A DNA stretch of 50,162 nt from an uncultured bacterium (GTDB lineage: Bacteria > Verrucomicrobiota > Kiritimatiellia > CAIKKV01 > CAIJXV01): the NCBI GenBank assembly GCA_903824675.1, contig CAIJXV010000073.1, forward strand, positions 1 through 50,162. Direction: 5' to 3'. Shown here piece by piece: positions 35,493 through 44,102 of this stretch (positions within the stretch are counted from its first letter, which is position 1; each line of letters opens with the position of its first letter). The notes beneath the pieces were generated by a model. That model ran no database searches and had not been told where the DNA came from. It saw nothing but the letters and a program-made list of their open reading frames with translations. The position numbers and the translations under genes were made by a program.

Positions 35493-35521
35493 ATTGTGCT
35501 ATTATTTGCGCGAAAAGTCAA
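35493..35521 (-). promoter_or_regulatory. candidate promoter of the AraC-type regulator
   Basis: On the minus strand TTGACT (35521-35516) and CACAAT (35498-35493) are 17 bp apart. The predicted transcription start, about 7 bases further, falls at or next to the ATG at 35485, which would make a leaderless or nearly leaderless mRNA. Confidence 0.4.
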
Positions 35522-35599
35522 GGTGCCGGGAAGCGCTTCGCGCTACTATGCGAATCAATAGTCGGATTTAAATTGGACCCAATTTCAACCGGAGGATTC
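35522..35599 (+). promoter_or_regulatory. probable activator-dependent promoter of the Gfo/Idh cluster
   Basis: TACTAT at 35544-35549 could serve as a -10 box. The -35 position 17 bp upstream is poor, as expected for a promoter needing an AraC-type activator. A small inverted repeat AGCGC-TTC-GCGCT lies at about 35532-35544, just upstream of the -10 box. GGAGG at 35591-35595 is the ribosome-binding site. Inference from spacing only. Confidence 0.35.
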
Positions 35600-36733
35600 A
35601 TGAAATCGCAATCCAAAAATAAGGCGCCACTTCGCGTCGGAGTGGTCGGAATGGGCGGGATCGGCAATACGCATGCGTCGGCCCACAAACAGGATCCATT
35701 GTCAAAGCTGGTCGCTGTCTGCGACGTGGTGAAAGACAAGGCGACGGCGGCGGCAAAGACCCATGGGGTCAAGGCGTATACCAGTTTGAAAGAGATGCTG
35801 GCCCATGAGGATTTGGACATCGTGGACGTGACGACCGGGGGATATGAAAACGGGAGCTGGCATTTTGAACCGACGATGGAAGCCCTGGCGGCGGGGAAGC
35901 ATGTACTGTGCGAAAAGCCTCTTTCAAATGATATTGGCGAGGCGCGGGAAATGGTCCGCGAGGCTGAAAAGCGCAAGCTCTATCTGGGCTGTAATCTCAA
36001 TCACTATTTCACTCCGACCGCCGAACGAGCCCGGAAATACATGGCGGATGGCCAGGTGGGTGAGCTGATTTATCTCCTGTTCAAGGTGGGCTTCAATGGC
36101 GGGGAAGAGACTTATGGTTTCAATCCGTCGCCGCGTTTTAATCAGCCCTATGCCCATATGAAGGCTTTTCTAACCCATCCCTTCAGTGTCATGCGCCATT
36201 TCTGTGGCGACATCACCCATGTCCAATCGTTTTCCTCCCGTCCAGGGTTCCGCAAAAACAAAGGCGATCTCCTGGTATCGGTCAATAGCGTCCATGTCAC
36301 CTTCGCCAACGGGACGATCGGCTACTTGTTGAGCCAGCGCGGCGACGCAGTGTGGGGTTTGGGGGGATGGTGGAGTTGCGAAGTGGCGGGCAGTAAGGGA
36401 TCCTTCTGCATCGAAAATTGTATTGAGAGACTGACCTACTGGCCGGCACCCAAGCCGGGTCAGTCCTTCGGGCTCGGTCAGGGGCCGACTCCGGAGATTC
36501 TCGACACGGGTATCAAGGATTTCGGTGTGACCTTTCCGCGCCGGATTCACGCTTTTCTGGAGGATGTCACCAACGGGGTTCCTCGCGATCATTTGCGTTC
36601 ATCCGCCCGGGATGCCCTCGCAACGCTGGAATACATCTGGGCCGTGATCGAGTCCTATGAACAAGGGGGCGTGTTGGTTCGGCCACACTCCCTGCCGCCG
36701 ATGCATGGCGATCCCAAGACCGAACGGATTTGA
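35600..36733 (+). CDS. Gfo/Idh/MocA family oxidoreductase (paralogue 2)
   Basis: A 377-residue NAD(P)-dependent sugar dehydrogenase. Rossmann motif GMGGIGNTHASAH, then the strongly conserved block TTGGYENGSWHFEPTMEAL and GKHVLCEKPLSND with the catalytic Lys. It resembles the frameshifted paralogue at 40893-41886 through shared TGGYE.GS.H.EPT and CNLNH.FTP motifs. The ATG at 35600 has GGAGG five bases before it. It is the first gene of the cluster transcribed away from the AraC regulator, and is followed by the sugar isomerase after 14 bp. The substrate is not known. Confidence 0.9.
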   Translation: MKSQSKNKAPLRVGVVGMGGIGNTHASAHKQDPLSKLVAVCDVVKDKATAAAKTHGVKAYTSLKEMLAHEDLDIVDVTTGGYENGSWHFEPTMEALAAGKHVLCEKPLSNDIGEAREMVREAEKRKLYLGCNLNHYFTPTAERARKYMADGQVGELIYLLFKVGFNGGEETYGFNPSPRFNQPYAHMKAFLTHPFSVMRHFCGDITHVQSFSSRPGFRKNKGDLLVSVNSVHVTFANGTIGYLLSQRGDAVWGLGGWWSCEVAGSKGSFCIENCIERLTYWPAPKPGQSFGLGQGPTPEILDTGIKDFGVTFPRRIHAFLEDVTNGVPRDHLRSSARDALATLEYIWAVIESYEQGGVLVRPHSLPPMHGDPKTERI

Positions 36734-36747
36734 ACGAGGAGCCAACC

Positions 36748-37554
36748 ATGATTCGATTAGGTGTCAATACCGTGCTTTTTCAAGGGCATGATCTGGCGAC
36801 GGCGATGCAGCATATCGCCTGGGCGGGATATGACGGGGTCGAACTGTCGGCCATCCAGGGGATGTGCGAACATCTGGACCTGGACCATTGGGCTGAGCAG
36901 GCGGAGACGATTCGGGGGCTGGCGGCCGAACATCGGCTCGCCCTGCTGAGTATGGAAGTGGCGACCTTGGACGAGGAGCGCCTGACGAAGGCGTTTGAGG
37001 CCGGGCAGGCCATCGGGATCCCGATCGTTAATGTCGGGCCGGGCGGCAAATCAGATCTCGAAGACGATTTTGTGAAACAAATCGGGGTGATCGCGAAACG
37101 GGCGGAGTGCGCCGCCCGTTACGGAGTGACCTTGTGTTGCAAGGCGCACGTCGGCGGCTCGATTTACAATACGCCGACGACCTTGCGGGCGATGAAAGCG
37201 ATCCCGTCCTCTGCGTTCGGGATCGATATGGATCCGAGTCATATTTACCGGGCCCAGGAGAATCCCGCCGAGGCCTTGCCCGCCGTGTTGAGCCGGGTGC
37301 GGCACATTCATATCCGGGACTGCAAAGGGCGCGGGCCGAGCCCGGGTGAACCCTGTGATCAGGCTTGTGGTCGGGGGGATATCGATCTCCGGGGATATTT
37401 CAAGGCGATGGTGGATGCCCAATACAAGGGGCCGGTCTGTCTGGAAATCATCGGCGCCGGGAAATACGAGTTAGGGCGTCGGGATGTGATTGCGGCCGAA
37501 AGTTTTGGATACATGAACGCCTGCCTCAAGGCCCTGGGCGCGAGGTCGGTTTAA
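36748..37554 (+). CDS. sugar phosphate isomerase/epimerase (xylose isomerase-like TIM barrel)
   Basis: A 268-residue TIM-barrel protein of the AP-endonuclease-2 superfamily (IolE/IolH, tagatose epimerase relatives). It opens IRLGVNTVLFQGHD and has the metal-binding and catalytic positions in TLCCKAHVGGS, FGIDMDPSHIYR, RHIHIRDCKG and PVCLEIIGAG. Such enzymes work with Gfo/Idh dehydrogenases in inositol or rare-sugar catabolism. The ATG at 36748 has GAGGAG about six bases upstream; the open frame starts 18 bases earlier. Its stop overlaps the next start by one base (TAATG). Confidence 0.87.
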   Translation: MIRLGVNTVLFQGHDLATAMQHIAWAGYDGVELSAIQGMCEHLDLDHWAEQAETIRGLAAEHRLALLSMEVATLDEERLTKAFEAGQAIGIPIVNVGPGGKSDLEDDFVKQIGVIAKRAECAARYGVTLCCKAHVGGSIYNTPTTLRAMKAIPSSAFGIDMDPSHIYRAQENPAEALPAVLSRVRHIHIRDCKGRGPSPGEPCDQACGRGDIDLRGYFKAMVDAQYKGPVCLEIIGAGKYELGRRDVIAAESFGYMNACLKALGARSV

Positions 37555-38603
37555 TGGATTCGATGGGCATAGGAATACTGGGCTTTGCCCACGGGCATGT
37601 CGGGGCCTATTGTGAACGCTGGCGGCAGACTCCCGAATGGGGAATCCGCCTGGTGGCGGGTTGGGACTCGGATGCGGCTCGCGCCAGTGCGGGGTGCGCG
37701 GCCCACGGTCTGGAGCCGTCCGCGACCGCGGCTGAACTGCTGGCCCGACGGGATATCGGGGCGGTGGTGATCACTGCGGAAACCGCGCGGCATGCCGAGT
37801 TGGTTGAGCAGGCGGCGAGGGCGGGCAAGGCTATTATTCTGCAGAAACCCCTGACCTTGACGATGACGGAGGCCGACCGGATGGTGGCGGCGGTTGGGCG
37901 GGCGCAGGTTCCGTTCACTTTGGCCTGGCAGATGCGGGTGGATCCGCATAATCTTAAAATTCGTTCCTTATTGGCGGATGGGCGGTTGGGTCGCGTGTTT
38001 ATGGTGCGCCGCCGACATTGCCTGCCGACCCAACAGTGGAAGGATTTTGATAAAACCTGGCATGTCAATCCCGCCCTCAATCGCGATATTTTTGCGGACG
38101 ATGCAGCCCATGCCCTCGATTTTATCTATTGGTTGAGAGGCCGGCCGGTCAGTGTCATGGCGGAGATGGGAACCCTGGGCAATCCGGCCATTCCGAATGA
38201 CAATGCGATCGCGGTGTTTCGCCATCCCGATCAGTCCTTTTCGGAAGTCTCCTGTACCTTTAATGCGGTGGCCGGCGAGACGGTGACCGAAGTGGTTTGC
38301 GAGCGGGGGGTGATTATTGAACAATACGGGGATGTGCCCAGTTGCAATATTCCCTGGCCGCCCGGCGGTATCCAGTTGAAATGGTATTTGGAAGACGAGA
38401 AACGGTGGACGATCAGTGATCTCCCGGAGATCCATCAGCAGGGCGAGCGGATTGCCGGGTTGGCGCAACCTCTGGCCGAATTCTTAACGGGGCGGCGTCC
38501 GCCGTTGGCCACGGTGGAGGAGGGGCGTGAGGTGTTGCAGATGGTGCTGGCGTGCTACGCCTCGGCGGAGCAGGGGCGGCGGGTCGCGATCGACTCAATT
38601 TAA
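37554..38603 (+). CDS. Gfo/Idh/MocA family oxidoreductase (paralogue 3)
   Basis: A 349-residue member that diverges from its neighbours. The nucleotide loop reads GILGFAHGHVGAYCERW instead of a standard GxGxxG, and the catalytic Lys is in ILQKPLTLTM. The second half keeps DDAAHALDFIYWLRG (D-x-x-x-H-x-x-D). The unusual first loop occurs in a subset of family proteins. The start at 37554 is coupled to the isomerase stop; an ATG at 37563 is also possible. Confidence 0.87.
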   Translation: MDSMGIGILGFAHGHVGAYCERWRQTPEWGIRLVAGWDSDAARASAGCAAHGLEPSATAAELLARRDIGAVVITAETARHAELVEQAARAGKAIILQKPLTLTMTEADRMVAAVGRAQVPFTLAWQMRVDPHNLKIRSLLADGRLGRVFMVRRRHCLPTQQWKDFDKTWHVNPALNRDIFADDAAHALDFIYWLRGRPVSVMAEMGTLGNPAIPNDNAIAVFRHPDQSFSEVSCTFNAVAGETVTEVVCERGVIIEQYGDVPSCNIPWPPGGIQLKWYLEDEKRWTISDLPEIHQQGERIAGLAQPLAEFLTGRRPPLATVEEGREVLQMVLACYASAEQGRRVAIDSI

Positions 38604-38652
38604 GTTGGAACGGATGGGAATTGAAGACGGACTATTCAAAAAGGAGACGAGG

Positions 38653-40062
38653 ATGAAGAGGAAGTTAAACCTGGTATTGCTGGGAATTGACAGTTTACGG
38701 GCTGATCACATGAGTCTGTACGGGTATCCACGCCTGACCACTCCTCACCTGGATAAATTCGCATCGCAGGGCGCGGTGTTCACGAACATGTTCAGCCCGC
38801 ATATTCCGACCACCCCGGGCTATACTTCGATGTTCACGGGGATGGATGCGTTTGGCATGGACGTCGTCGCCCTGCGCCATGAGGGTGGGTTGTTGCCGAA
38901 CTTGGTGACATTGGCCGAACTCTTGGGGCGTGAGAATTACAATACGACCTGTGTGGGATTCAGTGGGAACCCGGCCTCCCGCGGTTTTCAAAAATACATC
39001 GATTTCGAGGGGTGGGGTTCCTGGGAAGCCGGACGGAGTCCCAAGGCCGAGAATCTGAATGCGGTGACCCTGCCGGAACTCAAGCGCCTGGCCGCCGACA
39101 AAAAACCGTTTTTTCTGTTCATGCGCCACATGGATCCGCATTCGCCCTATTTGCCGCCCCGTCCGTTCGAGCGCATGTTTTATGCGGGTAATGAGTGCGA
39201 CCCGAAAAATCGATCTTTGGCTCCGGTCTATAAGTTTAAGCCCTTTTGCGATTACTTCGCGAGCTGGTTCCCCCCCGACTGTACCGACAAGGACTATATC
39301 ATCGCACAGTATGACGGCGCCCTGGCGTATATGGACTCCTGTATTGCCAACCTGTTCGCCACCTTGCAAGAGCTGGGGGTCGAGGAGGATACGTTGGTGG
39401 TGATCGATTCAGACCACGGTGAGACCTTGCACGACCACGACTGTTTTTATGACCATCACGGTCTGTACGATTGTACTTTGCACATCCCGCTGGCCTTCGT
39501 TTTGCCCGGCAAAATCCGGGCCGGCCAACGGTTTGACGACTATTGTCAGATGAAAGATGTTTTACCCACCATCCTGGAACTGATGGGGATGAAGCACACT
39601 CTGAAGATGGACGGGCGGAGCCTGGTCCCGGTGCTGCAGGGTGCGCGACGGCCGCAGGAGAAGGAATTCTATATCACCGAGTGCACCTGGATGCGTAAAC
39701 ACGGCTGGCGCACTCCCGAATGGAAGCTGATTCACGCCCTGGAGCCCGACTTCCATTACAAGCCAGAGGTCGAACTCTACAATCTCCAGGATGATCCGGG
39801 CGAAAACTGTAATGTGGCGGCGAAGTATCCCAAAGTGGTGAAAATGCTGGAAGCGCGCATGTTGACCCATGTGGCCCGGCGTGAAAAGGAAACCGGCCGG
39901 CCCGATCCGATCTATACCAATCTCAATTGGCATGGACAGGGATGTGGTCCGTTCAAGAGTTCAAAACAAGCCTACAACACTATGCACATCGGTTCTCCAA
40001 AGGCGGCGAAAGGGTTGCAGGCCAAGGAATTGAGGACCCAGCGCGGCGCCAAAAAGCTGTGA
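38653..40062 (+). CDS. sulfatase-fold hydrolase lacking the formylglycine motif
   Basis: A 469-residue alkaline-phosphatase-superfamily enzyme. Metal-site elements are LGIDSLRADHMSLYG (Asp13; the usual second Asp is Ser14) and DSDHGETLHDHD. The arylsulfatase signature CxPSRxxLLTG aligns with TTPGYTSMFTG (residues 53-63), so Thr53 replaces the Cys that becomes formylglycine and Tyr57 replaces the Arg. This excludes a classical Cys-type sulfatase. A Thr nucleophile is typical of phosphodiesterase, phosphonate hydrolase or phosphoethanolamine transferase relatives. No membrane helix is seen. The ATG at 38653 has AAGGAG six bases before. It is followed by a strong hairpin and then the sulfotransferase gene. 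Confidence 0.75.
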   Translation: MKRKLNLVLLGIDSLRADHMSLYGYPRLTTPHLDKFASQGAVFTNMFSPHIPTTPGYTSMFTGMDAFGMDVVALRHEGGLLPNLVTLAELLGRENYNTTCVGFSGNPASRGFQKYIDFEGWGSWEAGRSPKAENLNAVTLPELKRLAADKKPFFLFMRHMDPHSPYLPPRPFERMFYAGNECDPKNRSLAPVYKFKPFCDYFASWFPPDCTDKDYIIAQYDGALAYMDSCIANLFATLQELGVEEDTLVVIDSDHGETLHDHDCFYDHHGLYDCTLHIPLAFVLPGKIRAGQRFDDYCQMKDVLPTILELMGMKHTLKMDGRSLVPVLQGARRPQEKEFYITECTWMRKHGWRTPEWKLIHALEPDFHYKPEVELYNLQDDPGENCNVAAKYPKVVKMLEARMLTHVARREKETGRPDPIYTNLNWHGQGCGPFKSSKQAYNTMHIGSPKAAKGLQAKELRTQRGAKKL

Positions 40063-40071
40063 TCCTCCCAT

Positions 40072-40101
40072 CGCCCCGGCCGATGAGAATCGGCCGGGGC
40101 G
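40072..40101 (+). terminator. 13-bp GC-rich hairpin between hydrolase and sulfotransferase
   Basis: CGCCCCGGCCGAT (40072-40084), loop GAGA, then the exact reverse complement at 40089-40101. The stem is very stable but no T-run follows, so it is either a terminator that needs Rho, or an mRNA-stability or attenuation element within the operon. Confidence 0.5.
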
Positions 40102-40112
40102 CAAAGTTGAGC

Positions 40113-40847
40113 ATGAAACAAAGACCTTTGATTACCATTATTGGCCGCGGGCATTCCGGGACGCGCGCCATTTCCCACACCCTGTCCGCCAGCGGCGTCT
40201 TCATGGGCGAACCCTTGAATGAGTCCGGTGATCTGTTGCCACCCGAGGCGATGTACGAGGCCTGCCGGGTACTGTCCCGGAAAGTCCGGTGGACCGGCGG
40301 TCTGACCTGGGATTTCAGTGAGCTGATGTCAGGACCGATTCCCGGGGAATTCACCGACTTGATCTCCGATTATCTGAAAACCGTCCACAGCAGTACGGCC
40401 TTGTGCCGGGGCTGGAAGATCCCGGAAACCACGTTGGCCTACCCTTGGATGGTCCGGATGTTCCCCGACATCAAGTACATCTTCTGGGTTCGGAATCCGC
40501 GCGACTGCATCATCGGCAAGCATGTCACCGACGATTTAAATGTTTTCGGAATTGAATATCCACCGACCGAAGACGACCGCTTGCGTCGTGCGATTTCGTG
40601 GAAGTATCAGTATGACTTGGTCCGGGCGACTCCCCAGCCCAGAAATTGGATTGAAGTCCGTTTCGAGGATTTTGTATTGCAACAGGATGAAACTCTGGGC
40701 CGGTTGAGTAAGTTTATCGGGTACGCTCTGGCGAAAATTCCGGTCCGGCCGGAGTCCGTGGCTCGCTGGCAGAGCGATCCCGGGATCAACTATTTCGATT
40801 TTTTTGAACCGGCCATGCGGGATCAGGGCTATGAAATACCCACCTGA
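40113..40847 (+). CDS. PAPS-dependent sulfotransferase-like protein
   Basis: A 244-residue P-loop protein. The 5'-PAPS loop is GRGHSGTRAI at residues 11-20, and the 3'-phosphate binding segment is FWVRNPRDCIIGKHV. The C-terminal part has the helix that usually ends these domains (FVLQQDETLGRLSKFIG). It would transfer sulfate to a glycan or small metabolite, in contrast to the neighbouring sulfatase-fold enzyme, so the pair may remodel one sugar. The ATG at 40113 is chosen because the earlier ATG at 40083 lies inside the hairpin at 40072-40101. Confidence 0.72.
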   Translation: MKQRPLITIIGRGHSGTRAISHTLSASGVFMGEPLNESGDLLPPEAMYEACRVLSRKVRWTGGLTWDFSELMSGPIPGEFTDLISDYLKTVHSSTALCRGWKIPETTLAYPWMVRMFPDIKYIFWVRNPRDCIIGKHVTDDLNVFGIEYPPTEDDRLRRAISWKYQYDLVRATPQPRNWIEVRFEDFVLQQDETLGRLSKFIGYALAKIPVRPESVARWQSDPGINYFDFFEPAMRDQGYEIPT

Positions 40848-40892
40848 AGAGTGATCTCGTGTAAAGCCGCGGAAGTCGCAAAGGAGGTTGAG

Positions 40893-41886
40893 ATGTTGCG
40901 CGTTTGTATTATCGGTATGGGACCCATCGGCAATCGTCATGCGCGGATGTATCAGGAGAATGATCAGGTCCAGTTGGTGGGGGTATGTGACCGGATTCCG
41001 GAGCGGGCCGATGCGGCCGCGAAAGCGTTGGGGGTGCCGGCGTTTGGCGAGGCGTCCAGAATGCTGGCCGAATTAAAGCCGGATCTTTGCAGTGTGGCGA
41101 CCGGCGGTTACGAATACGGCAGTGACCATTATGAACCGACCCTGCAGGCCTTGGAGGCGGGGGCGCATGTGTTGTGCGAAAAGCCTATTTGTAATGAAAT
41201 TCCAAAGGCAGAGGCCATGGTACGGCTGGCCCGTGAAAAAAAAACGGTGTCTGGGCGTCAATCTGAACCACCGCTTTACGCCGGCCGGTGTGCTCGCTAA
41301 GAAATGGGTGGAGGAGGGGCGGTTGGGGTCACTGCTCTTCATCAACATGAGCATGTGGATCAAGAATCCGAATGAGAGTTCTCCCTATTTCCAGATCAAA
41401 GCCCTGCATCCGCACACGGTGGATGTCATGCGATATTACTGCGGCGATGTCGAGGCCGTGCAATGTTTCGCACTCAAGGCTCCAGGGCGAAAGATCTGGT
41501 CCACCGCGCATTTCAGTCTGCGCTTCAAGAATGGCGTGGTTGGGGGATTGACCGGGAGCTATGACATCGAGCGGGGCCATCCCATGGAACGGTGTGAGGT
41601 GGCGGGGACCGGGGGCCGCTTTGTGTTGGACGACATGTATCGCGAACTGACGCTATATCCTGCAGGTCATTTGGAAAAGACGGTTTATTCCAATCCTCTC
41701 TTTGGGGGGATGCGGGATTTTGAAGATACCTTTCGCAATCGGATCAATCGCTTCGTGGAACAGGTGGGCGCCGGCGTATCGCCCGACCAGATCGATGGTT
41801 CCGGTGCGGACGGTCTGGCCGCCCAGAAGGTGTTGGCGGCCGCGATCGAATCGCTGGAGCAGGGGACTGTCGTGCGGGTGGGGTGA
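40893..41886 (+). pseudogene. Gfo/Idh/MocA oxidoreductase (paralogue 4), frameshifted at an A9 run
   Basis: Two overlapping frames together make one complete protein. The first runs from ATG 40893 (AAGGAGG at 40881-40887) with GMGPIGNRHA, TGGYEYGSDHYEPT and HVLCEKPICNE. The second, shifted by one base, continues LGVNLNHRFTPAG through to the stop at 41884-41886. The switch is at nine A residues, 41236-41244. One A fewer restores an open frame of about 330 residues reading REKKRCLGVNLNH, which aligns with paralogue 2 (EKRKLYLGCNLNH). It may be a real mutation, a sequencing error, or a slippage site. Confidence 0.8.
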
Positions 41887-42391
41887 GTTGTTTTTAGAGG
41901 TTCATTCTGATCACCACTGAGTCACAGAGACACGGTGGAGAATGCCCAAAAATCGCAGAGGCGGCCAGCCTTCGCACGCAACGTGCCAAGTCAGTCCGCG
42001 CGGGTTTACGGAAAGAGCAGGAGGCCACAGGAACGATTCAATCCTGTGATCTCATTTCCCTCCCTGTAAACACGCGGGCTGGATTGAAAGGCGGCCTTTC
42101 AAGACGGCCCGCCTCGGCGGAATCGCACGGTTTACCCTTTGTAGTCCCGCCTTGCGGGACGAAGAAGGGCCCTGTCTTCAAGCTGGTCTTAACTCTATCT
42201 GAACCCTGTGAAACTCTGCGAGAGACTCTCCATTCCCGGATTTCATCGACTTTGATAGGACTCGATCTCCAATAATCCACAGTAATGCAAAAAGAGCCTT
42301 TTAAGATTTCTTAACGTCCCGCTTGCGTTCACACCAGGCTTCTGGCACATTTTTTTCGATGGCCGGGCACGGTGTAAACGCATGGACCGGG
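41887..42391. other. 505-bp intergenic region rich in inverted and simple repeats
   Basis: No gene is supported here. It holds ACCACTGAGTCACAGAGACA near 41912, like the 'ACAGAG' short repeats common in environmental genomes; a TTGAAAG-GCGGC-CTTTCAA hairpin at 42084-42102; and REP-like unit 2 at 42136-42168. The last 70 bases precede the exonuclease start without a clear promoter. Confidence 0.5.
42136..42168. repeat. REP-like palindromic unit 2
   Basis: CCTTTGTAGTCCCGCCTTGC and its continuation to GAAGAAGG form the hairpin GTCCCGC-CTT-GCGGGAC (42144-42160). It shares flanks and loop with unit 1 at 31788-31821, while the stem bases differ in a compensated way. Confidence 0.6.
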
Positions 42392-42928
42392 ATGAACTTA
42401 ATGAAATCGGCAATATTTGCAGCCATTGACTTTGAAACCGCCGATTATGGGCGGGATAGTGCCTGTGCCGTCGCTGCGGTTGTAGTGAATGGAACCACGA
42501 TCGAGCGAAAACTGTTCCATCTGATCAAGCCGCCGCGCCGGAACTTTGTGTTTACTTATATCCACGGAATCGAGTGGAGACATGTCGAGCAAAAGCCGGC
42601 CTTCGATGGAATCTGGGATGACCTCCATGATCATATCGGGCCGGTTGACTTTATCGCCGCGCATAATGCTTCTTTTGACCGATCCGTGATGCGCGCCTGC
42701 TGTGCGACGAGCAATATCGCGATGCCTGCGAAAAAATTCCTCTGTACGATGAAAATGGCCCGTAAAATTTGGGCCATTCGCCCCACCAAACTGTCGGATG
42801 TCTGCACTCAATTGCGACTGCCGCTCCAACACCACGATGCCGCATCGGATGCGCTGGCTTGCGCAAATATCGTTTTGCGGGCGATGGATGAGGGGTTCGA
42901 TCCGGTGCAGTTTGTTGACCAGAAATAG
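42392..42928 (+). CDS. DnaQ-like (DEDDh) 3'-5' exonuclease
   Basis: A 178-residue exonuclease-domain protein. Motif I is FAAIDFETADYG (Asp, Glu), motif II HNASFDRSVMRACC (Asp), and motif III HHDAASDALACANIVLRA (His and Asp). These are the full catalytic set. It is not the replicase epsilon subunit by context. Proteins of this short type often act alone in DNA or RNA end trimming. The ATG at 42392 is chosen from the domain boundary; ATG 42401 or 42359 are possible. A stretch of 264 bp without a gene follows. Confidence 0.85.
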   Translation: MNLMKSAIFAAIDFETADYGRDSACAVAAVVVNGTTIERKLFHLIKPPRRNFVFTYIHGIEWRHVEQKPAFDGIWDDLHDHIGPVDFIAAHNASFDRSVMRACCATSNIAMPAKKFLCTMKMARKIWAIRPTKLSDVCTQLRLPLQHHDAASDALACANIVLRAMDEGFDPVQFVDQK

Positions 42929-43193
42929 AATGGGTGTCCGGTGTGTAGGTCCTCAACAGGAGGACCTGCGGAAGCGCCCCGAACTTGTCCGGCTGATGCG
43001 GAGGTCCGGCGCATCACTCATTTCCTGGCAGTAGGGTAACACCCCATAGTACGGTCCCTGTTAATCTCCTATTGTCGCTCTTGCAAACAGAATTAGATGC
43101 CCGATGGGGGAACCCGCTAAGACCGCGCAGGAGTCATCCGCGTCGGGCGGAATTGAATAACCTTCATTGCAACAGAAGAAATGAGTTGGAACC

Positions 43194-44087
43194 ATGAAAC
43201 GGAAATCAATTTGTGGGTTGTCGCCTTCGATCCTACTGATTCTTTCAAGTCTGTCGTTGGGCGTTTGGGCGGCCGATGAGGACATTGAACGATCATTTCA
43301 GCAGACTTATGTCTACGGGACCTACCTGAAGCATGAAGTCGTTCGGGTTACGGCCCATGAGGGAGTGGTTACGCTGGCCGGGACGGTCGACCAGGAGTTT
43401 CATAAGGCATTGGCGCAGGAGACCGTTGCGCATCTGCCCGGGGTTATTCATGTGAATAATCAACTGCGCGTCAAAGAAGAAATCGATCCCGGGAACTCCG
43501 ATGCAGTGATTCGCGAGAAAGTCCAAAACATGCTCACTTTGCATCGTAGCGTGAACAACTCTAGAACCGAAGTTTTAGTCCACAATGGCGTCGTAACCCT
43601 TCGCGGTCAGGCGATCAGTCAGAACCAAAAAACAATAACCACCCAATACGCCAAAGCCATCGAAGGCGTTACCGAAATCCGGAATGAAATGACCGTGGAT
43701 GTTTCGCTCGATCAAGCCCTTCCGTTGCCGAATGAAAAGATTGACGATGCGTCCATTACCGCCCTGGTCCGATTAACCCTGCAATATCATGGCGCGGCCT
43801 GCTCGCTGGCGAACGAAGTCGTGACGCTGGACGGGGTGGTTTTATTGAGCGGCACCGCCCGGAATCAGGCTGATCAAGACTTGATGGCCACTCTTCTTAG
43901 CGATATTTACGGGGTTGAGAGTGTGGTCGATACGCACAACGGCATTGCTGTTTATGGTTACTATGCGGGGCCGCCTCCGGTACGTCCCAGTGAACGCCTG
44001 GTCGAAAATAATGCCGGGCTGATTTCTGCCCCGCTTCTCGTCGACAGTGCCCCAATCGGGGATGGGGTTGTGGACATACAAAAATAA
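43194..44087 (+). CDS. secreted protein with three BON domains
   Basis: A 297-residue exported protein. Signal peptide with hydrophobic core SPSILLILSSLSLGVWA, cut before ADED. Three BON repeats follow: about residues 30-95 (VRVTAHEGVVTLAGTVDQ), 100-165 (VLVHNGVVTLRGQAIS) and 185-260 (EVVTLDGVVLLSGTARN). Each has the conserved G-x-V-x-L-x-G turn. BON domains bind phospholipids and stabilise the envelope (OsmY, DolP). The tail is Pro-rich. Stop at 44085-44087, 15 bp before interspersed repeat copy B. Confidence 0.85.
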   Translation: MKRKSICGLSPSILLILSSLSLGVWAADEDIERSFQQTYVYGTYLKHEVVRVTAHEGVVTLAGTVDQEFHKALAQETVAHLPGVIHVNNQLRVKEEIDPGNSDAVIREKVQNMLTLHRSVNNSRTEVLVHNGVVTLRGQAISQNQKTITTQYAKAIEGVTEIRNEMTVDVSLDQALPLPNEKIDDASITALVRLTLQYHGAACSLANEVVTLDGVVLLSGTARNQADQDLMATLLSDIYGVESVVDTHNGIAVYGYYAGPPPVRPSERLVENNAGLISAPLLVDSAPIGDGVVDIQK

Positions 44088-44102
44088 AGGGCCCATCCAT
44101 CG

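Noticed and set aside
40083-40112. Earlier ATG for the sulfotransferase
   Set aside because: It is inside a perfect 13-bp hairpin and adds ten residues without family similarity; ATG 40113 directly precedes the P-loop strand.
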